The translations under genes were made by a program, and so were the position numbers. The notes beneath the pieces were generated by a model. That model saw nothing but the letters and a program-made list of their open reading frames with translations. It was not told the DNA's origin and did not search any database. 64,000 nucleotides of DNA from contig NZ_CP157355.1 in assembly GCF_040047665.1 (NCBI RefSeq), forward strand, positions 1,612,001-1,676,000, read 5' to 3'. Each line of letters starts with the position of its first letter. Position 1 is the stretch's first letter. This stretch comes from Chitinibacter sp. FCG-7 (GTDB lineage: Bacteria; Pseudomonadota; Gammaproteobacteria; Burkholderiales; Chitinibacteraceae). This document shows positions 1-7,136 of this stretch, one piece after another.

Positions 1-660
1 GACATCGAGCTGTACGATCCGGCCACCGGTGAAGTCGCCATGACATGGCACAATTTGCGCCAGCAATTGCCCAAGCCAAAAACGGGCGATGTGAAGCCGA
101 ACTGGTGCTTGGCCGACTTTATCGCGCCGAAAGAAACCGGCATCAAAGACTACATCGGCGCGTTTGCCGTCACCGGCGGCATCGGCATCGACGCGCCCGT
201 CAAAGCGTTTGAAGACGCCAACGACGACTACAGCGCGATCTTGCTCAAATCGCTCGCCGACCGATTTGCCGAAGCCTTCGCCGAGCACATGCACCACCGC
301 GTCCGTACCGAGCTATGGGGCTATGCGGGCAGCGAAAATCTGAGCAACGACGAGCTGATCGACGAAAAATACGTCGGCATCCGCCCAGCCCCCGGCTACC
401 CAGCCTGCCCAGATCACACGCCAAAAGTGGAATTGTTTAAGGTGCTCAACGCGCCCAACATCGGCATGACATTAACTGAGGGCTACGCCATGCTGCCAAC
501 CGCAGCAGTCAGCGGCTTCTACTTCAGCCACCCCGAATCGCGCTATTTTGGCGTGGGGAAAGTAACGCTGGATCAGGTGGAAGATTATGCGGCTCGGCGT
601 GGGGTGAGTCTGGCGCAGGCGGAGCGGGATTTGGCACCGAATTTGGGGTATGTGGCGTGA
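1..660 (+). CDS. metH: Cobalamin-dependent methionine synthase, C-terminal part (5'-truncated by window)
   Basis: The reading frame is open from base 1, so this is the last 219 residues of a gene that starts outside the window. It is the AdoMet-binding activation domain of MetH, which reductively remethylates the cob(II)alamin cofactor of the enzyme that makes methionine from homocysteine. Visible hallmarks are DYIGAFAVTGG (about fragment residues 50-60), the AdoMet-binding motif RPAPGYPACPDH (about 128-139) and SRYFGVG (about 180). The C-terminus GYVA then a stop is normal for the family. A strong hairpin terminator follows about 37 bp downstream. The catalytic and cobalamin-binding domains lie upstream and cannot be seen. 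Confidence 0.95.
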   Translation, partial: DIELYDPATGEVAMTWHNLRQQLPKPKTGDVKPNWCLADFIAPKETGIKDYIGAFAVTGGIGIDAPVKAFEDANDDYSAILLKSLADRFAEAFAEHMHHRVRTELWGYAGSENLSNDELIDEKYVGIRPAPGYPACPDHTPKVELFKVLNAPNIGMTLTEGYAMLPTAAVSGFYFSHPESRYFGVGKVTLDQVEDYAARRGVSLAQAERDLAPNLGYVA

Positions 661-696
661 GGCCTTGCTGAATTATGGTTTGGTAGTGATACCTAT

Positions 697-724
697 GAAA
701 AGCCCCGCGGATGCGGGGCTTTTC
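697..724 (+). terminator. Rho-independent terminator after metH
   Basis: Perfect 8-bp stem AGCCCCGC / GCGGGGCT with a four-base loop, preceded by an A-run and followed by TTTC. It sits between metH and the convergent ATPase/TOPRIM-like module and could serve both strands. Confidence 0.85.
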
Positions 725-768
725 ACTTTTGCATATTTCTACACAAGTTATATATGAGATGACCTATA

Positions 769-1872
769 CTAGGTTACTCGAATTTTATTGCAAAACGCCA
801 TAGAGAAAATCAATTGACTAAATTTATTCCATTGATTTGGTAATTTGTTACTTAAGTGCTTAATTGCTCGATTGTTTTCTGAATTATTGAAGTAGTTAAA
901 GAAATGATTGAGCAAATTTTTACAGAGAGGGTGAACGAGATAATGGCCCGTACAGCCCTTGCTACAAGTGCACCGTTCTTCTGTCTGGGGTATCTCATTG
1001 TAAAATATTTTTACACATTCAGATTTACTTTTTACCCATGCGGTGCACGTGCCATCCTTAAGATCAATATATTTGTAATGATTTGGATGCAAGTTAAAAA
1101 AGCTCTCTAATCTTTGATAATTGACCAGCATGGAATCTATGTTGGTTGTCTTTTCTAAAGATTCAATTGTTTTCTTAATCAATGGAAGCGGGATGAAGTT
1201 TTCAATTTCTCTTTCTTCTATGCAATGAAAATGTACTAACCCTTCATTGGATGTAATTATATTCTTGCACTTTTGAATTGCAGCTGATCCAACATGATCC
1301 GGGCTCAACTTATCACTATCAATGATTAATAATGTTGGTGATATTGCATCATTAAAACGTTCCTTTAGAACAATATCTGCATTGCCACATCCTCCTGTCA
1401 TTTCTGTTATGGCGTTCACCATTCTTTGTCCAAAAGGCTTGGATTCGGCGTAATGTACTGCAGCTCGTTTAAAAATGTTGCTATCAATTAAATGCTCGCC
1501 GTATAGTTTTAATGGTTGCGAAAGCCACTTAATAGCAGCTTTGATTCCTAGCTCCCATACACTTTTCCCTTCATTTTCTGTTCTTCTAATAGTCATTCCA
1601 AGAGTGGGCCGTAGTATAGAATACATGGATAACTCAGATCTAATTGATTCTAATTCGTGAGATTGAGTTTTGATTTGCTTCAAAGTTTGTAGCGTACGGT
1701 TACTAACTTTACTATCAAGATCGTTAATCAAACGATCGATGATTACTTTGGACGCTCCAATATAATGAATCATCTTTTGATGTAGCGAGATAAAATCTTC
1801 AAAGTCTTCTAGGTCTTTTGGGTTGCCAGTAAGTATGTCTTCGATTGCTATTTCTTGAATTATTATCAGCAT
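769..1872 (-). CDS. TOPRIM-like partner protein of an ATPase pair (putative defence)
   Basis: Not recognised as a named protein. The N-terminal third is probably helical. The middle has a pattern resembling a TOPRIM (OLD/DUF4435-type) fold: a strand ending LYGEHLIDS (about residue 125), a GGCGN turn (about 159), an acidic IIDSDKLSPD segment (about 184-191) and EREIENFIP (about 216-224). The tail has a cysteine cluster, CTCSKGC to HPLC (about 301-317), that might bind zinc. The start ATG at 1872 lies two bases after the stop of the ATPase gene, so the pair is translationally coupled. Both genes are clearly more AT-rich than their surroundings, suggesting transfer. The split layout resembles two-gene ATPase/TOPRIM systems such as PARIS; this is inference from motifs only. 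Confidence 0.6.
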   Translation of the reverse strand: MLIIIQEIAIEDILTGNPKDLEDFEDFISLHQKMIHYIGASKVIIDRLINDLDSKVSNRTLQTLKQIKTQSHELESIRSELSMYSILRPTLGMTIRRTENEGKSVWELGIKAAIKWLSQPLKLYGEHLIDSNIFKRAAVHYAESKPFGQRMVNAITEMTGGCGNADIVLKERFNDAISPTLLIIDSDKLSPDHVGSAAIQKCKNIITSNEGLVHFHCIEEREIENFIPLPLIKKTIESLEKTTNIDSMLVNYQRLESFFNLHPNHYKYIDLKDGTCTAWVKSKSECVKIFYNEIPQTEERCTCSKGCTGHYLVHPLCKNLLNHFFNYFNNSENNRAIKHLSNKLPNQWNKFSQLIFSMAFCNKIRVT

Positions 1873-1874
1873 GC

Positions 1875-3425
1875 TTATACCGCCAAAAAACCAAATGGCC
1901 AATTAATTAGTTCTCCATCAGAGTTGAACCCAGTAGAACGAATCGTTGTTTCTGAATTGTTGCCCGTTTGTTCAAACAATAGGATTTGAACGTCATCTGA
2001 TTTCAGTTCATTCTCTAGTATCAAATCTCCGATTTCATTGATCATTGATTGACTATGAGTCTCAATAATAAAAGAAATATTTGATTTTTGCGCTGCCTTA
2101 ATCGTTTTTGCAATTAGTGATGTCAGTTTTCTTTGCATGGCTGGATGTAAATGTAATTCAGGTTGCTCCCAGACCAAAATTTTATCTGATGTATCAATCC
2201 TATTGCTTTGCCTTGCAAATATTGATGAAGAAATCCATGCTTGGACTGCCAAAGGCAAAACTTGTGAAAATCCAAAACCCATATCTGCCATATTGTCTAT
2301 TCGATTGGACGTTAAATCATGAATCTTAATCATGACGTGTCCTTTTTCTGAGTCCAGAATAACATTCAAGTCTAAATTATCACTTAGCCATAAATTAAGC
2401 TTTTCCAGTTTCGATGTTGAGAGCGACTCAAGGTAAAAGGCTAGATTAGAGCCATTTGAGTCAATGTTATCTATTGCTAAATCTTGTCTTCTGTAATAAC
2501 GTTGTGCGGTTGCCCTGAAAGGTTTTATATAATTAACTGAAGAAAAGTTGTCTTTAATGAAAGAGTCTAGGTCTCTTGAGAAATATTCACTTGCGGCAAA
2601 ATTGACAGCTTCGTGGAATCTAGCTAAAAGCTTGGGGTTTGCTTCGGCCTTTTTGAGGAAATCTTGCCATGTTTTATACTTGTGCTGAAGGTTTCGACAA
2701 ATTTCAATTAATTCTTCTTTGTTGCAAATAACCTTTAGACTCGAGCAGATCTCATGTACACGTTCGTCGGTTAATCGGCTGTGCAATTCATCTCTTAATA
2801 CTCGAAATAGGCGCATTCGCATTGGTGAGTGCGCACTTACGATCTGATCATTTATTTTCACAAAATAACTTATTTCAGGGAGGATGTAACCGATCCTTGA
2901 TTCGGTTATGTAACTTTTGTGTAGGTTAATATCAACGCCGTTGATTGTTATTGATTCAAGTTTTGATTCTTTGTCGAACTTGTTTTGAATTAGTGTTTCC
3001 CCGATTTTTATTGAAAAACTTGAGCATAATGTTGTGTATTCATTACCTCCTCTGCACAAGGAAAGAGAAACATCAATATCCTCATTGATTAGGTTTTTTA
3101 CTAATGAGCTCTTGTGCAGAAATGAACGTCGCAGTATTTCAGTGTTTTGTTTTTTTGTTAGTGTGAAATTGAATATAATGTTCTTTTTTTCTGAGTAGCG
3201 CGAAAGGACGTCATCAAATGATCCAAAGTCAACTAAGTCGCCATTCCAAACAATTGGGGAGCGTTTCCCAATTTGAATTCCTTGGTGCAATAATGGCCAT
3301 AAACGCCCAAATGAACTTTTTCCTATACTATTTTTTCCAATAAGAAAGTTTAGCGGTTTAAGTTTTACATCTCCAGAATTAATGAATCCCCTGAAATTTT
3401 CAACCCGAAGACTTGCTACTTTCAT
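1875..3425 (-). CDS. AAA/ABC-type ATPase, DUF3696-like (putative defence)
   Basis: A 516-residue SMC/RecF-like ATPase. Walker A is GKNSIGKS (residues 30-37), the Walker B/D-loop segment is ILVWEQPELHLHP (about 418-430), and the H-loop is IETHSQ (about 453). The C-terminal GELINWPFGF matches the ending typical of DUF3696 proteins. The long middle region would be the coiled-coil or insertion arm. It is the first gene of a two-gene operon with the TOPRIM-like gene, with a 2-base gap. Family knowledge: such ATPases pair with nuclease or TOPRIM partners in phage-defence systems (OLD, Septu, PARIS). AT-rich codon use unlike metH and later genes, and REP elements immediately upstream, suggest acquisition. 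A specific system cannot be assigned without structural or profile comparison. Confidence 0.8.
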   Translation of the reverse strand: MKVASLRVENFRGFINSGDVKLKPLNFLIGKNSIGKSSFGRLWPLLHQGIQIGKRSPIVWNGDLVDFGSFDDVLSRYSEKKNIIFNFTLTKKQNTEILRRSFLHKSSLVKNLINEDIDVSLSLCRGGNEYTTLCSSFSIKIGETLIQNKFDKESKLESITINGVDINLHKSYITESRIGYILPEISYFVKINDQIVSAHSPMRMRLFRVLRDELHSRLTDERVHEICSSLKVICNKEELIEICRNLQHKYKTWQDFLKKAEANPKLLARFHEAVNFAASEYFSRDLDSFIKDNFSSVNYIKPFRATAQRYYRRQDLAIDNIDSNGSNLAFYLESLSTSKLEKLNLWLSDNLDLNVILDSEKGHVMIKIHDLTSNRIDNMADMGFGFSQVLPLAVQAWISSSIFARQSNRIDTSDKILVWEQPELHLHPAMQRKLTSLIAKTIKAAQKSNISFIIETHSQSMINEIGDLILENELKSDDVQILLFEQTGNNSETTIRSTGFNSDGELINWPFGFLAV

Positions 3426-3463
3426 TTTTTATCTCACAAGAAATTTCTATTTACCGTTTCCAG

Positions 3464-3500
3464 CCTTGTAGGGCGGGTTGGGTTTATCAACCCGCGCTGA
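3464..3500. repeat. REP element a
   Basis: Reads CCTTGTAGGGCGGGTTG, a short loop, then CAACCCGCGC; an 8-bp stem (GCGGGTTG/CAACCCGC). The same leader CCTTGTAGGGCGGGT recurs at 3797. Confidence 0.75.
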
Positions 3501-3574
3501 TCTGTCCGTCGATATGGCTGAACCGTTGCTTGATCTGCCACTCCTAATTACCGTCTAGCTTACCACGCCTGAAT

Positions 3575-3608
3575 GGCGGGTTACGCCTTCGGCTAACCCG
3601 CCCTACGC
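3575..3608. repeat. REP element b
   Basis: Hairpin GGCGGGTTA-cGCCttcGGCt-AACCCGCC followed by CTACGC. It is identical to the copy at 3882 and stands in inverted orientation to REP a, forming a BIME-like pair next to RAYT sequences. Confidence 0.8.
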
Positions 3609-3640
3609 TTGATGTATCATTTTTTCCGTGGGGTTTGCGT

Positions 3641-3826
3641 ATGTCGTGTTATCGGCGTTCGAACGTGGCGGGTGCTTCGTATTTCTTTACCGTGGTGACG
3701 GAGCGGCGGCAGCGGATTTTGACTGATGATGTGTTTCGCGTGGCTTTGCGCGAGGCGATTCATCGCGTGCGGCGTGAGCGGCCGTTTCAGATTGAGCCTT
3801 GTAGGGCGGGTCGTGACCCGCGCTGA
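3641..3826 (+). pseudogene. Truncated RAYT transposase copy (5' part only)
   Basis: The first ~52 residues (MSCYRRSNVAG onward) are almost identical to the complete RAYT at 3943. Similarity stops exactly after the codons for PFQIE, where a REP element (3797) replaces the HUH-containing core, and translation runs into a stop at 3826. The piece therefore lacks the catalytic His pair and Tyr and cannot be an active transposase. Together with REP b upstream it forms a tandem duplicate of the REP-RAYT 5' unit, about 300 bp apart. Confidence 0.8.
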
Positions 3827-3830
3827 ACTT
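3797..3830. repeat. REP element c
   Basis: CCTTGTAGGGCGGGTCGTGACCCGCG: perfect GCGGGTC/GACCCGC stem with a tiny loop. It lies at the exact point where the truncated RAYT copy diverges from the complete one. Confidence 0.75.
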
Positions 3831-3881
3831 CCGCTTGTTCAACCACTTCCTTTTTGACCGTTCAACATCTCCATACTGATT

Positions 3882-3916
3882 GGCGGGTTACGCCTTCGGC
3901 TAACCCGCCCTACGCT
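3882..3916. repeat. REP element d
   Basis: Second identical copy of the GGCGGGTTA / TAACCCGCC hairpin seen at 3575, directly upstream of the complete RAYT gene. Confidence 0.8.
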
Positions 3917-3942
3917 TAAATCTCCTTTTTTGGGGGTTGCGT

Positions 3943-4467
3943 ATGTCGTGTTATCGGCGCTCGAACGTGGCGGGTGGTTCGTATTTCTTTACTGTGGTGA
4001 CGGAGCGGCGGCAGCGGATTTTGACTGATGATGTGTTTCGCTTGGCTTTGCGTGAAGCAATTCATCAGGTGCGGCGTGAGCGGCCGTTTCAGATTGAGGC
4101 TTGGGTGCTGTTGCCCGATCATCTACATACGATCTGGACTTTGCCGGTGGGTGATGCCGATTTTGCGACGCGCTGGCGCTTGATCAAATCGGCGGTCACA
4201 CGCTCGGTGGGCGAACATTATTTCCGAAGCACATGGCAAACTCGGCGCCGCGAGCATAAGCGTTGTGGCACGATCTGGCAGCATCGGTATTGGGAGCACT
4301 TGCTTAAAGACGAAGACGATTTTCGCCATCATGTGGATTACGTCCATTTCAACCCAGTCAAGCATGGCTTGGTCGCGCGCGCATGCGATTGGCCGTATTC
4401 GACGTTTCACCGTCTGGTTGCGCAAGGCGTTTACCCTGAAGGTTGGTCTGGTGTTTCGTGCGACTAA
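3943..4467 (+). CDS. REP-associated tyrosine transposase (RAYT, Y1 family)
   Basis: A 174-residue single-strand transposase-like protein that would bind and cleave the neighbouring REP hairpins. The HUH-type pair is in LLPDHLHTIW (about residues 56-65) and the catalytic Tyr region is HVDYVHFNPVKHGLV (about 130-144); both are intact. The N-terminal YFFTVVTERR is also typical. ATG at 3943 is preferred over the in-frame TTG at 3937 because family members begin near M-S-Y-R-R. Four REP hairpins lie within 500 bp upstream, the arrangement known for RAYT/REP pairs. RAYTs are usually single-copy domesticated genes rather than mobile elements with terminal repeats. Confidence 0.9.
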   Translation: MSCYRRSNVAGGSYFFTVVTERRQRILTDDVFRLALREAIHQVRRERPFQIEAWVLLPDHLHTIWTLPVGDADFATRWRLIKSAVTRSVGEHYFRSTWQTRRREHKRCGTIWQHRYWEHLLKDEDDFRHHVDYVHFNPVKHGLVARACDWPYSTFHRLVAQGVYPEGWSGVSCD

Positions 4468-4524
4468 GGTCTGACCCAGGCGGGTTTGGGTGTGCGTACC
4501 GCCGCGCAAACGGGAATTCAAGCC

Positions 4525-4551
4525 CCAGAGCGACCAGAGCGACCAGAGCGA
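4525..4551. repeat. 9-bp tandem repeat, three units
   Basis: CCAGAGCGA repeated three times without mismatch just downstream of the RAYT gene. No coding role is seen. Confidence 0.8.
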
Positions 4552-4564
4552 CATATACATGCCG

Positions 4565-4616
4565 TGGTGTTGCTCTAAAGATTATTTCTGCATTGGTTTT
4601 GGTGAATATACCCCTG
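4565..4616. repeat. Dispersed ~54-bp element, copy 1
   Basis: Begins TGGTGTTGCTC (variant of GGTATTGC) and ends GAATATACCCCTG. First of the dispersed family described in the findings. Confidence 0.6.
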
Positions 4617-4643
4617 CGCTAATTAGAACGGATTGCCCGTGGA

Positions 4644-4865
4644 GACGCGCCGTTTGAAAAAGTTACGGCGAGGTTTTAAGCCGCGTAGTGTTTGAGTGTC
4701 GCGACGGTAGCGCAACGCGAGTTGTAGCGGCGCCTCGCCGTGGCTTTTTCAAGCGGGGTTTCGCGTCGATCGGGCGCGTTAGGGTTATCAGGGGCAAGGC
4801 AAGACTGCCCCTGATTCGTCAGGCCGGCGAAACGGCCGGTTCACCGCCTGCGCAGCAGGCTGGCC
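4644..4865. repeat. Palindrome-rich block with a large imperfect inverted repeat
   Basis: Arms at 4644-4673 and 4733-4767 share GACGCG, TTGAAAAAG and ACGGCGAGG in inverted orientation around a ~60-bp loop. A second perfect 10-bp stem (ATCAGGGGCA 4787-4796 with TGCCCCTGAT 4806-4815) and a GCCTGC/GCAGGC hairpin follow. No convincing gene is present; the open frame 4688-4921 has no ribosome site and appears to be a by-product. The stretch 4468-4960 otherwise holds only repeats. Confidence 0.6.
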
Positions 4866-4890
4866 ATCTGCGATATGACCTATTCATGCA

Positions 4891-4943
4891 GTGGTATAGC
4901 TCCAAAGCCGATGAGGAATAAGTCTTGTGTGGCTATACCCATG
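4891..4943. repeat. Dispersed ~54-bp element, copy 2
   Basis: Begins GTGGTATAGCTCC and ends GGCTATACCCATG. Confidence 0.65.
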
Positions 4944-4960
4944 CATTTAGCTGCCACGCC

Positions 4961-5422
4961 CTAGCAAAATATCCGCCCCATGCCTCGAATGCCATTAAGC
5001 ACACCGACTAAAAACACCACATCCAGTGCGCACGACACGGCGATGCCGTATAGCCGCCATTGCCGCTCGGTGCGGTGCTGGCCGCACCAGAGCTGGCCCC
5101 AGCTGAGTTTGCCTGCGGGCATTAGCGGCACGATCAGGCCCCATTCAAACCAGCGGATCGGCACATATACCAGTAGATAGGCCAGGGCCTGCACGCCGGT
5201 GAGCTCAAGCACCATGGCATGCAGCGCTGCCATCGGGATGCCAACGCCAAAGCCGATCAGCAGCCGGATCATACCTAGCTCCCAACTACGCCGGCGTATC
5301 GCGTCGGCGCTGAGCTCGGGCCTCAGCCACGTCAGCCCCACGCCACACCACCAGCGATAGCCCAGCACTTTGGCCGTGCCGTAAATCAAAGTGCCGAGTA
5401 TTACGCCGCCAATACCTTCCAT
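4961..5422 (-). CDS. Hypothetical multi-pass membrane protein
   Basis: 153 residues, not recognised. Four hydrophobic stretches are visible: around residues 4-20 (GGVILGTLIYGTAKVLG), 50-72 (MIRLLIGFGVGIPMAAL), 75-100 (VQALAYLLVYVPI) and 122-145 (YGIAVSCALDVVFLVGVL). An arginine-rich segment (RRRSW, about 43-47) would face the cytoplasm. A good ribosome site, AAGGGGACAAG, precedes the ATG at 5422. It is a single gene between repeat-rich spacers, with no neighbour that suggests a role. Confidence 0.65.
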   Translation of the reverse strand: MEGIGGVILGTLIYGTAKVLGYRWWCGVGLTWLRPELSADAIRRRSWELGMIRLLIGFGVGIPMAALHAMVLELTGVQALAYLLVYVPIRWFEWGLIVPLMPAGKLSWGQLWCGQHRTERQWRLYGIAVSCALDVVFLVGVLNGIRGMGRIFC

Positions 5423-5560
5423 CTTGTCCCCTTGTCTTTGATCAGGCTCGGCCTGAGTGTTGTCGCTCAGTATGCTGGGCGCGCGGAATGGCGACGGTAA
5501 GTTTTTGTAATCGGCGCGGCGCGTTGTGAGGCAGATTGCAGCGGGTCAAACTGGCTATGT

Positions 5561-5626
5561 GGGCCGTATTCAATGTTTCACTGTCTGCTGGCGCAGGGTG
5601 TTTTTCCGGCGGATTGGGCGGGCTGA
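5561..5626 (+). pseudogene. RAYT C-terminal relic
   Basis: The 22-codon stretch reads GPYSMFHCLLAQGVFPADWAG then a stop, closely matching the C-terminus of the complete RAYT (PYSTFHRLVAQGVYPEGWSG). Nothing upstream encodes the rest, so this is the decayed tail of another RAYT copy. The rest of the gene-free stretch 5423-5831 holds one dispersed element and a hairpin. Confidence 0.7.
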
Positions 5627-5710
5627 TGATATGGCGTATTGTCGCTGCGCGGCGTATGTATGGGCCTGAGAATTCAAACCCCGCTCAGGGATCAAGCCTG
5701 AGACCCTTTA

Positions 5711-5762
5711 CGGTATTGCCATGAAGGCAATATATATATTGGCCTTGCTGGATATACCCATG
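5711..5762. repeat. Dispersed ~54-bp element, copy 3
   Basis: Begins CGGTATTGCC and ends GGATATACCCATG, with an inner TTGCC/GGCAA hairpin. Confidence 0.75.
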
Positions 5763-5800
5763 CAGGGGTTTGGCCGGATAGGCTTTGGGTACGCCGCTAA

Positions 5801-5822
5801 GGGGTTGGGCTAGGCCAACCCC
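5801..5822. terminator. Hairpin downstream of the DUF2278 gene
   Basis: Perfect GGGGTTGG/CCAACCCC stem 10 bp beyond the stop of the minus-strand gene. There is no clear T-run, so termination is only possible. Confidence 0.4.
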
Positions 5823-5831
5823 TGGCTGGGC

Positions 5832-6563
5832 TTAGGCTGGTGTGGCTGCGGTTTCGCTTTGCTGCGTGCTGCACACGCCGTTGACGCAATTGCCGTTGCT
5901 GTCGGTTTGCAGGCATTGGCCAGCAAACATGAAGAAGAAGGCGTTGGCGCTGCCGTCGCTGTTCAGAATAAACAGTGCGCCATCTTGGTAGATGCCGTTG
6001 TCGCGGCATTGCTCCTGGCTATCTGGCGTGCCTTGGTTCAGGTGCACGTCGTCCATGCCGCGCGGGGGCAATTGGCTGTTGGTTTGCGCGCGATCGCGGC
6101 CATAGCGTGATTCGTTGCTGTTGTCGTTGTCGTCGTAGTAAGTGCCAAAAACCACGAGTGAAGCGCCTACGCTGAGCGCGGCCGATAGCTGGCTGCCGAT
6201 CTGATCGGCCGAGCTGGCTGTGCTGCTTTGCCAGGCACTCACGACGGGGGCAAACAGGCTTTGCCGCAGCAGATCAAGCGCGCCGGTGCCTGGCTGGCTG
6301 CTCAGAGCCTGAAAACCGGGGTTGCTGCCGCCTGCGGCGTTCAGGATATTTTGCATGTCGCTGCTGGCAATGGTGGCGTTATACAACACGACATTCGGAT
6401 TGCTGCTGCTTTGCAAGTCGATGTTGATCTGATAACTTTTCTGGCCGTCGCTGCCGAGCAGGTTGAAATGCGATAGCCCCGAGTAGGACGAGGTGTGCGT
6501 GCCTTCCACATCGGTGACTTGCAGTTGCAAAATGCCGTAGGTTTTATTGGCGGGAAATGGCAT
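5832..6563 (-). CDS. DUF2278 family protein (YukJ-like)
   Basis: 243 residues. DUF2278 hallmarks are visible: GMDDVHLNQG (family GIHDIHMNQG-like) at about residue 167-176, DNGIYQDGALFI (about 187-198) and FMFAGQCLQTDSNG (about 209-222). The N-terminus starts directly with the domain (YGILQLQV), with no signal peptide. ATG at 6563 is preferred over the adjacent TTG at 6566 because AGGAG lies 6 bases upstream. Family function is not established; members occur sporadically in bacteria. Single-gene unit between repeat-rich spacers. Confidence 0.8.
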   Translation of the reverse strand: MPFPANKTYGILQLQVTDVEGTHTSSYSGLSHFNLLGSDGQKSYQINIDLQSSSNPNVVLYNATIASSDMQNILNAAGGSNPGFQALSSQPGTGALDLLRQSLFAPVVSAWQSSTASSADQIGSQLSAALSVGASLVVFGTYYDDNDNSNESRYGRDRAQTNSQLPPRGMDDVHLNQGTPDSQEQCRDNGIYQDGALFILNSDGSANAFFFMFAGQCLQTDSNGNCVNGVCSTQQSETAATPA

Positions 6564-6762
6564 CAATGGCTCCTGATTAAGATTGAATCACGAATCAATA
6601 TGCATACGGCATATTGCATCCCAGATTGGCAGCCAATGATCCGGTCGGCAAGTTTGATGTTGGGTTTTTTACGCAGGCTTGACGTGTTTACAACAGCAGC
6701 ACCAGCGGCAGCGCTGAATCAAAGCCCGGCTGCTGCGCAGGCATTTAGCTCTATACCTGCCG

Positions 6763-6813
6763 CGGTGTTGCCACAGAAGCATTGATGAAACTGGCCTTGA
6801 TGGATATACCCCG
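6763..6813. repeat. Dispersed ~54-bp element, copy 4
   Basis: Begins CGGTGTTGCC and ends TGGATATACCCCG. It lies in the 573-bp gene-free stretch 6564-7136, which otherwise holds only the palindromic repeat at 6950-7063. Confidence 0.7.
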
Positions 6814-6949
6814 ATCTATGCGGCAATACGCTCAAGACGTGCTGATCGGGTTGATCAATTGCGACTGCCACGCCTTCCCTCTCGATAGGGCATGAGTATC
6901 TACAGAATGCCACTGCTGGCTTAAACCACAGCAAGTTGAGCTGCCGCGG

Positions 6950-7063
6950 TAGTTTCCCCCTTTGTAAAAGGGGGATTAAGGGGGATTTGGCGATACTTCA
7001 AGCGTCAATGAAGCTCAAACAATGCCAAATCCCCCTAGCCCCACCTCAAAGAAGGGGGAAACT
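6950..7063. repeat. Long palindromic repeat, CCCCC/GGGGG arms
   Basis: Left arm 6950-6991 (AGTTTCCCCCTTTGTAAAAG onward, then GGGGGATTTGGC) and right arm 7024-7063 (GCCAAATCCCCCTAG to GAAGGGGGAAACT) are imperfect inverted copies around a 32-bp centre. Similar AAATCCCCC-type palindromes are common in intergenic DNA of unrelated bacteria. Between the DUF2278 and sstT genes. Confidence 0.75.
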
Positions 7064-7136
7064 TACTACCTATCAGCTTAAGTGAACTGCATTACCGCAT
7101 TCACGAGGCTGTGGCTTGACGATACGGCGGCGGGTT

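Noticed and set aside
3575..3916. REP hairpins as a CRISPR array
   Set aside because: Repeats alternate in orientation, differ in length and have no equal spacers; they are REP/BIME elements next to a RAYT gene.
4644..4815. Palindromic block as an integron attC site
   Set aside because: No paired RYYYAAC and GTTRRRY core boxes found at the ends, and no integrase or cassette genes nearby.
4688..4921. Open frame of 77 codons in the palindromic block
   Set aside because: No ribosome site, and its sequence is explained by the inverted repeat arms; composition of the product is arginine-rich as expected from GC-rich repeats.
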